Shown: positions 26,596 through 35,671 of the stretch, in pieces | Layout: every line of letters starts with the position of its first letter | Numbering within the stretch: position 1 is the first letter of the stretch | Assembly: GCA_045541395.1 (NCBI GenBank) | Contig: JAZQIZ010000017.1 | Location: forward strand, 1 to 56,628 | Source: JAZRWQ01 sp045541395 | GTDB taxonomy: Bacteria > Bacillota > Clostridia > Oscillospirales > UMGS1783 | Direction: 5' to 3' | Length of the DNA: 56,628 bases | Made by a program: the position numbers and the translations under genes | The notes under the pieces: generated by a model | Database searches by the model: none | Seen by the model: the letters and a program-made list of their open reading frames with translations, nothing else | What the model was told of the DNA's origin: nothing

Positions 26596-26614
26596 TACTT
26601 TTCCTTTCAAACGT

Positions 26615-28405
26615 TTAATCGTTTAGTTCCATAATAACTGTTTTAAAGCCGTGTTCTGTTGCCCACTGAAGAGCATATGAGCCTGCTTCGCAGTAAAATA
26701 CTGCCGAAGCACAGCCTTCAAATGCATTATCCGCAATAGCGGTCACGTTAGGCGGGATCTTAACGGTTCTTAAGTTTACGCATCCGGCAAAAGCTCTTTC
26801 GCCTATTTTTTTAACTTTGAATTTCATTACTGCCGCCGCAAGATTTACACAGCCCTCAAATGCACTTTCGCAGACCACAAGAGTTTTTCTGCCAAGCTGG
26901 AAGCCTTCGAGGTAGATACAATCTCTGCAGGCGTTGGGGGAGATGCTTTCTATTCCTCCACCGAAATTGATTTTCTTCATTACCTGATTTCCCTTGAAAG
27001 CCTCGGGGTTAATACCTTCTACAGGCAGGCTTTCAAACTTAACGGGAATAGAATAGGAAGACTGGGTCGCTATTTCCGAGAGGGCTGCAACCTGAACGTA
27101 ATCTTCATAAATTTCGTAAATAAATTTGCCGTCGTCATATTTAACGGGGAATTGGGTAATTCTCCTTAAATTCGGCACAGGGGCTATTTTTTTAGCAGGA
27201 GCTTCCTCCGGTGTTTCAGCTACTTCCTTAAATTCAACGTTACTGTTTATATCAATTACGTTGCCAACAACCTTTTCAATAAGCTTTTTATTCTTTTTAT
27301 TAAGCTCATCCTGCGGCTTTTTAACTATAGGTAAAACAACAAATTTTCTGCCTTCAAAATTTCTGCTTGTAAAAATGGGGATATAGGAGCATTCAAGCTT
27401 AAGCTCGTTTTTCTTTTTTACAATATCCACACAGGCAATTATAGAACGGGAACGCTGACCGCTTGTGTTATGCGACAAAAAGTTGCCCATAGAATAAAAT
27501 ACGGGAACCTGTTTGCCATTGGCCGAAACGTATTCAAAGGGCTGAAGCACGTGAGGATGAGAACCGATAATACAGTCATACCCCATAAGGGCAAGCTCTT
27601 TTGCAATATCCTCCTGCTCGGAGTTCTGAACCAACTTATGTTCCTTGCCCCAATGAATACAGGTAAACACAAGCTCGGCGCCCTTTGCTCTTGCCTGAGC
27701 CAGCAGGTCTGCCGCCTTTTTCTTGCTGTAATCATTAAGAAGGAAATCTATGCCCTCTGCAGTAAGGTTGCTTCTTTTGTTATTATGCTCGGTAGCAAAG
27801 GCTATTACCGCAATTTTTATTCCGCCAACGGTAATAAGTTCAAAACGGGGTTTATCTGTTTTGAAGGTGCCCGTATGGATAAGGCCCATTTTTTCTATAT
27901 TATCAATAGTTTCACCTATGCCCTGAGCGCCTGTATCCATATCGTGGTTGTTGGCGTTTGTAACCATATCAATACCGCAATTTTTTACCGCCTCAAGAAA
28001 TTCTATAGGCGCATTGCAGTGGAAATTCTGCTCAGAAACATATTTCTCGGTTCTGTAAGGGGCAAAAGGAACTATCATAGTTTCAAGGTTTCCCACTACA
28101 AGATCTGCCTGTCCGAATATAGGACTCAGTTGCGCCAGTTCATAAGAGAAATCATAGGTTTTGCCAATGCGGGATTCTTCGAACTGCTTTTCAAAACAGG
28201 TTATATCCCCAACAAACATTAATTTTGTAATACTTTTACCAAAAAGGGGCGGTTTCTTTTTTGCAAACCATTCTCCTTTACGATAGGTGTAACGCAAGGG
28301 CTCCAGGGACTTACCCTCCATAGCCACGTAACGACGGTCCACAAGGTCATAATCCGGCGCCTTTATTTCGAATTTTAACAACTCGGTATTGGACTGCTTA
28401 ACCAT
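26615..28405 (-). CDS. CapA/PgsA-like metallophosphatase-fold protein with C-terminal leucine-rich repeats
   Basis: A 596-residue protein. Residues about 60-350 form the bacterial capsule synthesis (PGA_cap) domain of the calcineurin-like fold, with LMFVGDIT, VVGNLET, NANNHDMDTG, CIHWGKEH, GSHPHVLQPFE and FYSMGNFLSH, so all metal-site blocks are present. A linker follows. From about 450 to the end lie BspA-type leucine-rich repeats (AFEGCVNL, IGERAFAGCVNLRTVKIPP, IADNAFEGCASA). No signal peptide or membrane anchor is evident, unlike classical PgsA. The start is ATG 28405 (AGGTG site). It heads the operon with the tandem ATP-grasp gene. The CapA plus ligase pairing recalls poly-gamma-glutamate synthesis, but the polymer made here is unknown. 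Confidence 0.86.
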   Translation of the reverse strand: MVKQSNTELLKFEIKAPDYDLVDRRYVAMEGKSLEPLRYTYRKGEWFAKKKPPLFGKSITKLMFVGDITCFEKQFEESRIGKTYDFSYELAQLSPIFGQADLVVGNLETMIVPFAPYRTEKYVSEQNFHCNAPIEFLEAVKNCGIDMVTNANNHDMDTGAQGIGETIDNIEKMGLIHTGTFKTDKPRFELITVGGIKIAVIAFATEHNNKRSNLTAEGIDFLLNDYSKKKAADLLAQARAKGAELVFTCIHWGKEHKLVQNSEQEDIAKELALMGYDCIIGSHPHVLQPFEYVSANGKQVPVFYSMGNFLSHNTSGQRSRSIIACVDIVKKKNELKLECSYIPIFTSRNFEGRKFVVLPIVKKPQDELNKKNKKLIEKVVGNVIDINSNVEFKEVAETPEEAPAKKIAPVPNLRRITQFPVKYDDGKFIYEIYEDYVQVAALSEIATQSSYSIPVKFESLPVEGINPEAFKGNQVMKKINFGGGIESISPNACRDCIYLEGFQLGRKTLVVCESAFEGCVNLAAAVMKFKVKKIGERAFAGCVNLRTVKIPPNVTAIADNAFEGCASAVFYCEAGSYALQWATEHGFKTVIMELND

Positions 28406-28497
28406 AATATTCACCTGCTTTATATTTTTTACAGATATTTTGCCTATAATTCATCTTTAAATTCCGATATTTACCCATAGTAATATCATTATATCAT

Positions 28498-28526
28498 ATT
28501 ATATCACAACACCGTTTGGTATTCAA
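28498..28526 (-). promoter_or_regulatory. Promoter of the CapA / ATP-grasp operon
   Basis: The minus strand reads TTGAAT, 17 nt, TATAAT, with TG one base before the -10. The leader is about 85 nt, AT-rich and without strong structure. Confidence 0.8.
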
Positions 28527-28542
28527 TGTTTTGGGCAATAAA

Positions 28543-28567
28543 AAAAGGCACTTATAAAGTGCCTTTT
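28543..28567 (-). terminator. Rho-independent terminator of the 787-residue VWA protein gene
   Basis: The stem AAGGCACTT / AAGTGCCTT lies 8 nt after the stop codon and is followed on the minus strand by seven uridines. Confidence 0.9.
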
Positions 28568-28574
28568 ATTTTAA

Positions 28575-30938
28575 TTATTTATTTAATGCGTTTTTCTTGC
28601 CAAGAGCAATGCCGCCTACAAAGAGAACGAGAATTGCAACAAAAGCAAAGAATGCAACGTTGATATCGCCGGTCTTAGGAAGTTCTTCCTTGGGGGCTTC
28701 TTCCTTAACGGGAGCGTCCGCCATAGGAACTTCAGGGTCTTCCAGTTCTTCGTAATCACCCTTTAATTCTTCCTTGGGAGGTTCGGGTTTTGTATCTGTA
28801 CCGGGAGCCAAGGGAACTTCGGGCTCTTCAAGTTCAAATACTGTTTCGTTATAGAATTCAAGAGCCTTTTCGTCATTACCTTCCAGAGCGGTTACATCTG
28901 CCTTAAGAACACAGTCTTCTTCAGCAATTTCAATAACTACGGAGAATACGGAGTCATCATAAATAATGTCTTCATCTTCGCCTGCAATTTCATATACTTT
29001 GTAGGTATAGCTACCGGCCTTTGCAAATTCAATAGCATCGAACTTGAATACGCCATCCTTACCGCTTACTGCAGTAGCAATAACATCATCATTTTCCGTA
29101 AGTGCAAATTCAAAGCCTTCTGCTGCTTCGTTATCGAGATACTTAACACCTTCGATAACAACCTGAGCGGGAGCAACATTCTTGTAATTTACAACGGGGA
29201 TGGGGAATACTTCAGGGGTACCGTCTATGCCGTCGCTGTTCTTAGGATAAATAACAGCAGAGATATTGGTTTCAGCTTCATACTGACCGGGTTCCAGAAC
29301 GCGGGTGGTCAGAGCCAGCTTATAGGTTAAGGTTATAACATCGGAATAGGTAAGTTCCTGTCCGAAGTTCCAAACAAAACGTTCGGTATCCTTACCGTTA
29401 CCGTAGAAATAATCTACAGAGAAGGTTGCCTCGGAACTTTCGTCCTTCTTGAATTCATAAGTTGCGGTTGCGCCTTCAGTAGGTTCAGCTTTCTTTTCGG
29501 TAATAAACTGAGTACCGTTTAAGGTAAGAACAAAGGAATCTTTTTCGGTAATAACGTCAAAATTGTATTCATCTTCTGCGTAACCGATATAGTCTTCAAC
29601 ACAAGTGCCGTTGAAAATATTATAAACTATGCTGTTCTTAATGGGATCAAAGAAAGCCTTGTTATCAGTACTGGAGTAAATAACCGCCTCGCCGCCTGCC
29701 AACATATTCATAAAGCTGTGGCCGATATACTGATCGGTATAATCACAATACTTATTGCTGCCGTTAGAGGTGGAATGGTCATCTCTCAGGTGATTGTATA
29801 TGGGATAGAAATTGATGCCGGAACCGGTGATTTCAGACTTAAGATATTCATAAGCTTCCCACATAGCGCGTTCGTTGAGAATAGCGTGTGCTGCGCCTTC
29901 AACCTTTAAGGGGTTAGGGCCGCTCTTGGCTGTAATAGTGCCTGATTCTCTGAAGTCGATAGTTACGTAATCTTCTAATTCAGATGCATCGAAACCCTTT
30001 ATTACGTAGCCGTTGCCTGAATACTTAAAGCTGCTCTGATCGCTGTGATACACAGAGTTGTTGTTGATCCAATTCATGAAGTTGCCTTCTTCGCGGGTAG
30101 CAACTTCGTAAACAACGCTGTCACCTGCAGCAATGTCTGCTCTTGCCCACTGATCGATATAAGACCAGTAGCAATCCCAAAGGCTTGCATACTTATCGGG
30201 ATTTGTATTGTATTCATTTACAATATGGTAAGGGATGGGGTAGGAGTTTGTGTTGTTGTTACGCGCTCTCATCCATGCCTTTTCGGGGAAATGGAAAAGT
30301 GCTTTTGCATCTACACCGCCGGTGCTGATGAAGTTAACGGGAACGGTGGAAACATACTGATTGTTTTCGCCGCTGTTGAAGTAGTAGGTATGGCCGGAAG
30401 CGATCATTACAAGATGCTGACGGTCAGGCTTGCCTGCAAGGGGAGATTCGCTGAACATTTGCTTTGCGGTAACGAGGGCGTTTTCCATATTAACCTGATC
30501 ATATACATCCCCTGCATCCTCAATAGCCTGAGCAAGAAGTTCCGGAAGAGCTTCAAGATCTTCTAAGGTTTCAAGTTTTGTTAAGGGAAGAACAGGATCC
30601 TTGGTAGAAGAATAAGGAACAACACCGAAGTTTACTGTAGTACCGCGAGAAATTATTTCTCTGAAGGTATCGGTAAGACAGCTGATCATAATGTTTGATT
30701 CTACCTTTTCTTTAGAAAGGAAGCCGCCGAGAATATAGATGATATCTACACCCAGCTCCTTCTGATCTGCGCCCACGGATAAAGTAACCTCTGTGGTTAA
30801 ATCTTCTGTAAGCTCAGTTGCTGTTTTGTTGAGAGCATACTTATTATTTGTTGCCGCAAGTGCCACAGGGGAAGCAAACGCAAACAGTATGCTTACAAAC
30901 AATGCGAGTGTTAAGATTCTTATTATTATCTTTTTCAT
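28575..30938 (-). CDS. Wall-anchored surface protein with degenerate VWA domain and pilin isopeptide domain (LPKTG)
   Basis: A 787-residue cell-wall protein. The signal peptide spans residues 1-29 (LTLALFVSILFAFA core). The VWA-like domain (about 45-370) has lost its metal site: the first loop reads ILGGFLSKEK instead of DxSxS, and the third reads MIASGH instead of an Asp-containing turn. A Streptococcus-type pilin isopeptide linkage domain follows (about 605-695: VVIEGVKYLDNEAAEGFEFAL to VVIEIAEE). Then come a Pro/Glu-rich wall spacer and a sortase signal LPKTG with hydrophobic segment and a basic end. The ATG at 30938 is preferred; a longer reading frame to 31013 would start inside the -10 box at 31005. 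It is a paralogue of the 583-residue protein at 33880, sharing whole segments such as FFYGNGKDTE-like blocks. No sortase is encoded in the window. Confidence 0.87.
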   Translation of the reverse strand: MKKIIIRILTLALFVSILFAFASPVALAATNNKYALNKTATELTEDLTTEVTLSVGADQKELGVDIIYILGGFLSKEKVESNIMISCLTDTFREIISRGTTVNFGVVPYSSTKDPVLPLTKLETLEDLEALPELLAQAIEDAGDVYDQVNMENALVTAKQMFSESPLAGKPDRQHLVMIASGHTYYFNSGENNQYVSTVPVNFISTGGVDAKALFHFPEKAWMRARNNNTNSYPIPYHIVNEYNTNPDKYASLWDCYWSYIDQWARADIAAGDSVVYEVATREEGNFMNWINNNSVYHSDQSSFKYSGNGYVIKGFDASELEDYVTIDFRESGTITAKSGPNPLKVEGAAHAILNERAMWEAYEYLKSEITGSGINFYPIYNHLRDDHSTSNGSNKYCDYTDQYIGHSFMNMLAGGEAVIYSSTDNKAFFDPIKNSIVYNIFNGTCVEDYIGYAEDEYNFDVITEKDSFVLTLNGTQFITEKKAEPTEGATATYEFKKDESSEATFSVDYFYGNGKDTERFVWNFGQELTYSDVITLTYKLALTTRVLEPGQYEAETNISAVIYPKNSDGIDGTPEVFPIPVVNYKNVAPAQVVIEGVKYLDNEAAEGFEFALTENDDVIATAVSGKDGVFKFDAIEFAKAGSYTYKVYEIAGEDEDIIYDDSVFSVVIEIAEEDCVLKADVTALEGNDEKALEFYNETVFELEEPEVPLAPGTDTKPEPPKEELKGDYEELEDPEVPMADAPVKEEAPKEELPKTGDINVAFFAFVAILVLFVGGIALGKKNALNK

Positions 30939-31004
30939 AACACGCTTCTCACTTTCAGTTTTATTTTTACAAGAAATTTTATTTGTTTTTGCTTTTATGT
31001 CTAC

Positions 31005-31038
31005 ATTATACATGGCTGTGGTTATATTTTTGGTTATA
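31005..31038 (-). promoter_or_regulatory. Promoter with paired heptamer operator, unit 1 of the VWA regulon
   Basis: On the minus strand: TATAACC, 5 nt, TATAACC (12-bp pitch), then 9 nt, then TATAAT. No -35 hexamer is recognisable, so an activator bound at the repeats is likely. Repeats at 31032-31038 and 31020-31026; -10 at 31005-31010. The same layout occurs at 33806-33839 and 35672-35705. Confidence 0.75.
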
Positions 31039-31053
31039 TTTTAAGTTTTTTTT

Positions 31054-31080
31054 AAAAATATATCCATAAAATATATTTTT
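31054..31080 (-). terminator. Weak AT-only hairpin after the 756-residue VWA gene
   Basis: The stem AAAAATATAT / ATATATTTTT with a 7-nt loop overlaps the stop codon and is followed by U5. It has no GC pairs, so termination may be inefficient and some read-through into the next VWA gene is possible. Confidence 0.35.
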
Positions 31081-33349
31081 ATTTATTGAAAGTTATTTTC
31101 TTTCTGAGAGTCATTCCGCCTAATGCAAAAACGAATATTGCAACTGCGCCAAAAAGTGCGGGGTTTATATCGCCGGTCTTAGGAGGTTCTTCCTTGGGGG
31201 CTTCTTCCTTGGGGGCTTCTTCCTTTTCGGGGCTATCCGCCATAGGAACTTCAGGGTCTTCCAGTTCTTCGTAATCACCCTTTAATTCTTCATCGTCTTC
31301 AGTACCGGGCGCAAGGGGGATATCGGGATCTTCGATCTCGTAAACAACGGTTGCGTTGTGGAATACGATCTGAGCTTCCTGACCTTCATCGGTCACATAA
31401 ATTTCAGCTTCGAGAGCCTGGCCGTTCTTGGTTACTTCAACCATAACGGTGTAAACGTTTTCGTCATATTCAATAGATTCATCTTCGCCTGCTACTTCAT
31501 AAACCTCGTAGGTGTAGAAGCCGGGCTTGGAGAGAACCAAAGATTCGAAGGAGAAGATACCTTCTTCATCGCTTACTGCATTGGAGATAACGTTGCCGTT
31601 TTCTGCAAGGGCAAATTCAAAGCCCGCTGCAAGCTTGTTATCAAGATACTTGGTGCCGCTGATATTTACCTGAACCGGTTCAGGCTGAGAAACAAGAATA
31701 TTGGGAACCAGAACGGGAGTTTCCTTGTTTTCCTGTTTTTCATCGGTATAAACAACGGTGGTGGTGCCGTTTGCAGGATAGGCAACGCCGTATTCGAAGC
31801 CTGCTTCGAATTCATCGGCAGTTACCATATATTCAAGAATGAAGGCATCCTTGCGGTAAAGAGGGCCGTCCTTAAGGTTCCAGGTTATTTTGTAAATGAG
31901 GCCGCTTTCGTTGCCGATAACGTCCTGTCCGCCGTTTACGTAATCTTCTTCAGGGACAAGTTCAAGGATAACGGGAGCCTTTTCAGCACAGAGTGCCTTA
32001 TCGGTCCACTTATATAAATAAGAAGTGTAATTGCCGTTTTCATCTTTGGGGCTGTTTTCTGCATCAAATTCTGCTACGGTGTTGCCGTTACCGTCAACTA
32101 CCTTAATGGTTTCGGGCTGTAAGTTTACCCATTTGCTCATATAGTCGGTGATCTGAACGTCATTATAAGGGGTAGTAACTATGGGAGCTACAACGGAGCT
32201 GATAAGACCTGCTACGTTGGAAAGCTCGCCTGCCTTAACGTGCTGAACGTTTTCAATATCTACCTTTTTGAACCAGCCGGAGTTGCTGTGGTTATCATAC
32301 TGCATAAGGAACATATTTTTAACAACCTTGGCGGTCTCGGCACAAGCATTGAGAGTGCATCTTTCATTTTCTGTATAGCCGGCCTTGGTTATATTTTTTG
32401 CTTCCATAGCAACGCCGTAGAAAGCATCGATAATATGTTCGCCGGTAGCGCGACGGTCAGTTTCAAAAGCTTTTTCTATTACGTAGATGGGATATTCAAC
32501 TTCTTTATCAAGGCCGTACTCTTCAAAGATATTATTGAAGGCTAAGCTAACGTAATTCTGAGCAAGAGTCTTGCCGTTTTCTGCTTTGATATTGCCAACA
32601 GCGTATATTTTATTAAGAACCGTATTGCTCCAGTTGCTTTCTGCATATTCGTTATAAAGAACTAATAATTCTTCAACCTTATCGCCAAAAGCTTCATTTA
32701 ATTCTTTGGAAAGAACAGTATCTTCAAAATAGTGGAGCTCAAGCTCGGTGGTAAATGCATAGTTTGCCCAGGATGTGCCAACCTTGTCTGCAAGGCTGAT
32801 CCAGTTTGTTTTGTTATTGTTCTGGTTAATACCGCCGTCTGTAACCATAATAACGTCAACGTTTCTTAAGGTCTCATCATGAGCGGCGATATAGTTGTTG
32901 ATGCCTTCAAAGGCACTTGCAATATTGGTGGAGGAACGGCCGAAAAGGAGATTGCCCTGATAGGTATCGGTGATAGCCGCAAGATCTGCAACAGATTCAA
33001 TATGCTCTGCAACTACTGTGGGGCTCATACCGAAAGCCATAAGGGTAAGCCGGGTCTTGCCGGTACCGTCAAGAAACTCCTTGCCTATTTCAAGAAGAGC
33101 CTCTCTCATAAGGGGCCATTCGCCGTCAACAGACCAGGAACCGTCGATCATAACAATGATTTCATCATGCTTTTCTTCGCCTTCGCCGCCGGGAACCTGA
33201 ACCTGAACCTTAAAGGATTCACCTTCTACAAACTGAGCTGTTTTATCGGCTTTCAGAACGTTAAGCTGAGTTTCCTGAGCGAATGCTGCTGTGCAAAGAC
33301 AGCCTACTGTGATTATAACTGCTAAAATAATAGATAAGAACTTTTTCAT
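31079..33349 (-). CDS. Wall-anchored VWA-domain surface protein with pilin isopeptide domain (PPKTG)
   Basis: A 756-residue cell-wall protein. The signal peptide spans 1-24 (ILAVIITVGCLCTAAFA). The VWA domain (about 55-400) has an intact first MIDAS loop, MIDGSWS, and VIMVTDGG for the third Asp, so it should bind a divalent metal and a ligand. A pilin isopeptide domain at about 575-665 resembles that in the 787-residue protein. An acidic Pro-rich spacer with repeated KEEAPKEE units leads to PPKTGD plus a hydrophobic stretch, a sortase signal with Pro for Leu. The ribosome site AAAGGAG is 10 nt upstream. It starts 16 nt after the small gene at 33366 and has no promoter of its own, so both share the promoter at 33806. 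Confidence 0.88.
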   Translation of the reverse strand: MKKFLSIILAVIITVGCLCTAAFAQETQLNVLKADKTAQFVEGESFKVQVQVPGGEGEEKHDEIIVMIDGSWSVDGEWPLMREALLEIGKEFLDGTGKTRLTLMAFGMSPTVVAEHIESVADLAAITDTYQGNLLFGRSSTNIASAFEGINNYIAAHDETLRNVDVIMVTDGGINQNNNKTNWISLADKVGTSWANYAFTTELELHYFEDTVLSKELNEAFGDKVEELLVLYNEYAESNWSNTVLNKIYAVGNIKAENGKTLAQNYVSLAFNNIFEEYGLDKEVEYPIYVIEKAFETDRRATGEHIIDAFYGVAMEAKNITKAGYTENERCTLNACAETAKVVKNMFLMQYDNHSNSGWFKKVDIENVQHVKAGELSNVAGLISSVVAPIVTTPYNDVQITDYMSKWVNLQPETIKVVDGNGNTVAEFDAENSPKDENGNYTSYLYKWTDKALCAEKAPVILELVPEEDYVNGGQDVIGNESGLIYKITWNLKDGPLYRKDAFILEYMVTADEFEAGFEYGVAYPANGTTTVVYTDEKQENKETPVLVPNILVSQPEPVQVNISGTKYLDNKLAAGFEFALAENGNVISNAVSDEEGIFSFESLVLSKPGFYTYEVYEVAGEDESIEYDENVYTVMVEVTKNGQALEAEIYVTDEGQEAQIVFHNATVVYEIEDPDIPLAPGTEDDEELKGDYEELEDPEVPMADSPEKEEAPKEEAPKEEPPKTGDINPALFGAVAIFVFALGGMTLRKKITFNK

Positions 33350-33365
33350 TTTTTGGGGACTCCTT

Positions 33366-33770
33366 TTACCTTGAGGACAGAGCGCTGTCCATTAACATAA
33401 GCAATTCAAGAACGCTTCTGAAGCTTTCTTCCTGACCGCCTTCATACCACATAACCGAACCCTGCCAGCTTGAATTCTGCCTGAACAGAACGTTAACGGC
33501 AAAGGTGCCTAAAGCGCCTTTCTTAGAAAGCTCAGCGCTTTTTGGAGGCTCGTTTAAATCACTTACGGGCTTAAACATTCGGATACTGGAATACGCCTGG
33601 GGTGATTTATTTTTATCTAAGGATGTGTTGATATACTGCAAAAGCTCAACTACGCTGTTAAAGCTTACGCCGTATTCGTTGGAGGAATTATAAACTCTGC
33701 CAACGGGGTTTTTGTTTTCATACTTATCAACACACACAAGCATTAGCCTGAAAGTATTAAGCATTTTCAT
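33366..33770 (-). CDS. Small conserved protein of unknown function, first gene of a VWA operon
   Basis: A 134-residue soluble protein with no signal peptide or membrane segment. It contains an internal echo: VSFNSVVELLQYINTSLD near residues 34-51 and ESFRSVLELLMLMDSALS near the C-terminus, so it may be two copies of one alpha/beta unit. The central FRQNSSWQGSVMWYEGG segment is distinctive; I believe similar proteins occur in other gut clostridia but cannot name a family. ATG 33770 and ATG 33764 are both possible starts: AGGA lies about 10 nt before the first and AGAGG 8 nt before the second. It is cytoplasmic yet co-transcribed with a wall-anchored VWA protein, so it may be a regulator or an assembly partner (inference). 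Confidence 0.72.
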   Translation of the reverse strand: MKMLNTFRLMLVCVDKYENKNPVGRVYNSSNEYGVSFNSVVELLQYINTSLDKNKSPQAYSSIRMFKPVSDLNEPPKSAELSKKGALGTFAVNVLFRQNSSWQGSVMWYEGGQEESFRSVLELLMLMDSALSSR

Positions 33771-33805
33771 TACCTCTGCTTCCTATTAATGATCATTACA
33801 CTTAA

Positions 33806-33839
33806 ATTATAACCCTTAGCGGTTACATTTTGGGTTACA
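33806..33839 (-). promoter_or_regulatory. Promoter with paired heptamer operator, unit 2 of the VWA regulon
   Basis: The minus strand reads TGTAACC, 5 nt, TGTAACC (12-bp pitch), 9 nt, TATAAT. Repeats at 33833-33839 and 33821-33827; -10 at 33806-33811. No -35 box is visible. It drives the small 134-residue protein and the 756-residue VWA protein. Confidence 0.78.
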
Positions 33840-33844
33840 AACTA

Positions 33845-33873
33845 TTAAACTTCCGAAAAAATCGGAAGTTTAA
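33845..33873 (-). terminator. Terminator hairpin of the 583-residue VWA gene
   Basis: The perfect 12-bp stem TTAAACTTCCGA / TCGGAAGTTTAA with an A5 loop begins 6 nt past the stop codon. The U-tract is contained in the stem arm (TTTAA), so efficiency may be moderate. Confidence 0.75.
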
Positions 33874-33879
33874 TGAGAA

Positions 33880-35631
33880 TTATTTGTTCAGCTTATTTTT
33901 GCCAAAGAGGGTGGCGCCGCCTAAAGTGAAGGCTGCAACCTGAGAAGCTACTGTGATAACCAGGGAAATATCGCTTGTAGCGGGGTTAGGCTCTGCCTTG
34001 GGAACCTCTTCGTCTTCAATTTCTTCGTATTCTTCGGGCTCTTCGTATTCTTCGGGCTCTTCTTTTTCTACGTAATCGCCCTTAACGTCTTCTTCATTAT
34101 CCTTACCGGGAGCAAGAGGAACGTCGGGATCGTCGATCTCCTCAAAAACCTCAGGGACGGTGTAATTAATAACGGGAACGGGGAATAATTCGGGAGTACC
34201 GTCCTCACCGTTGCTGTCCTTGGGATAGAGAGTTGCGGTAATATTGGTTTCGGCGGTATATTCGCCGGGAACGGTTATTTTTTCTGTAAGCTCTAAGGTG
34301 TAAGTAAGGGAAACTGGAGCAAACTTGGAAACCTGTTCGTTGATGGTCCAAACAAAATATTCGGTATCCTTGCCGTTGCCCTTGAAGTATTCAAGGAAGA
34401 AGGTGGGTTCTTCATTGCCGGGAGCGGTAAAGGAATAAAGAGAGGTTGCTTCGGGGTTAAGATTTTCTTCCTTTGCAGTAAGGTATTCTATATTGCCTAC
34501 CTTAAGGGTAATATTTTCGGCGTTATCAATAAAGTCGAAATTATATTCCCCTTCTTTATAGCCGATATAGTCAACTACCTTGGAGCCTTCGGATACGGAA
34601 TAAAGGATCTCGCTCTTAATATCTTCAAAATTAATAGAGCCGGAGCCTGCAAGCATTTTCATTAAATGATAGCCAATGTTGGAAGTGCTTTCGTCGGTAT
34701 AATAAGCGTTGCAGGTATAGCCTGCGTTCTGAAGTGCGGTGTAGGATTCCCAGGTGTCGTAAAGAGCACGGTCCATATTCAAGGCATGAGAATAAACCTC
34801 GCTCTTAACTACCGCGCTGTCGATAGCAGCCTTACTGTTGCAATCGGGGGTAGGGATGGAAGTGTCTTCACCCTTAAGGTTGGTAATCTCAAAAACGTAT
34901 TTATCACCGTCAGCTTCAACCCAGGAAACTATCTGTTCCCAATATTCTTCCCAGCTGTTGAAGGGCTCGGGAATAGAATAACCGGAGGTGCCTTTTCTGC
35001 CGGAGGAGAGCCAGGTTTCGGTACCTGCGCCGTAAAGAGTGCCGTTTGAGTTTTCATCCTTTTTAAGAAGGACGGTATGGGGCTTGCCGTTTACGTCAAA
35101 GGCCCAGTTAAGGCCGTCACCAATAAGAATAACGTGTTTGCGGGAAGCTTCTACTTCGGTATCCTCATCAAGCATCTGCTTTGCAAGAATAAGGCCTGCA
35201 TCGGCATTAGTGCCGCCCTTATAAGTAGGCAGACTGTTAAGAAGGCTTGTATAGTTATCGGCAGTAAGTTCAGTGAGAGGCAGAGCAATATGGCCGTCAT
35301 AATTATAAATAACCACGCCAACCTTTATGCTTGCTCCGGAGTTTTTCTGAAGCTCGATAAGCTGCTCAAAAAAGCTGTTTGCAAAATCGGCAGAAAGAGA
35401 GTCGGAAGAGGATTTGTCTACAACAAACACAATATCGGAAGACAAAGTTTCGACTTCGCCGGGCACGGAAAGAGTAACGTCGGTATACTTTTCATCGTAA
35501 AGCTCGGTAGCCTCTTTGGATTTATCGTATTTACCTTCAAGCTCCTGTGCAAATGCGCCCATTGTCATAAAAGGTACGGCAAGGCAAAGGACCAAAGCTA
35601 AAGCGATAATACTTCTGAATGTTTTTTTCAT
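33880..35631 (-). CDS. Surface protein with intact VWA domain and variant sorting signal (NPATSD)
   Basis: A 583-residue exported protein. The signal peptide ends near residue 28 (LVLCLAVPFMTMGAFA). The VWA domain (about 45-330) has a complete MIDAS: VVDKSSS, Thr in KGGTNADAGL, and LIGDG. A beta-rich domain with FKGNGKDTEYFVW and AETNITATLYPKDSNGEDGTPE follows and is shared with the 787-residue protein, but there is no isopeptide pilin domain here. The C-terminal spacer is very acidic (EEPEEYEEPEEYEE). The terminus has NPATSD, then a hydrophobic segment and a basic tail, resembling a class-variant sortase signal rather than LPXTG. The start ATG 35631 follows AAGGAG by 8 nt; the GTG at 35640 overlaps that site. 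Confidence 0.87.
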   Translation of the reverse strand: MKKTFRSIIALALVLCLAVPFMTMGAFAQELEGKYDKSKEATELYDEKYTDVTLSVPGEVETLSSDIVFVVDKSSSDSLSADFANSFFEQLIELQKNSGASIKVGVVIYNYDGHIALPLTELTADNYTSLLNSLPTYKGGTNADAGLILAKQMLDEDTEVEASRKHVILIGDGLNWAFDVNGKPHTVLLKKDENSNGTLYGAGTETWLSSGRKGTSGYSIPEPFNSWEEYWEQIVSWVEADGDKYVFEITNLKGEDTSIPTPDCNSKAAIDSAVVKSEVYSHALNMDRALYDTWESYTALQNAGYTCNAYYTDESTSNIGYHLMKMLAGSGSINFEDIKSEILYSVSEGSKVVDYIGYKEGEYNFDFIDNAENITLKVGNIEYLTAKEENLNPEATSLYSFTAPGNEEPTFFLEYFKGNGKDTEYFVWTINEQVSKFAPVSLTYTLELTEKITVPGEYTAETNITATLYPKDSNGEDGTPELFPVPVINYTVPEVFEEIDDPDVPLAPGKDNEEDVKGDYVEKEEPEEYEEPEEYEEIEDEEVPKAEPNPATSDISLVITVASQVAAFTLGGATLFGKNKLNK

Positions 35632-35671
35632 ATTTTTCACTCCTTGTGAGAATTATTCATCGTATGAGAAT

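Noticed and set aside
30939..31013. N-terminal extension of the 787-residue VWA protein starting at 31013
   Set aside because: That ATG overlaps the -10 box of the regulon promoter, and the extension would bury the signal peptide; ATG 30938 gives a normal exported protein.
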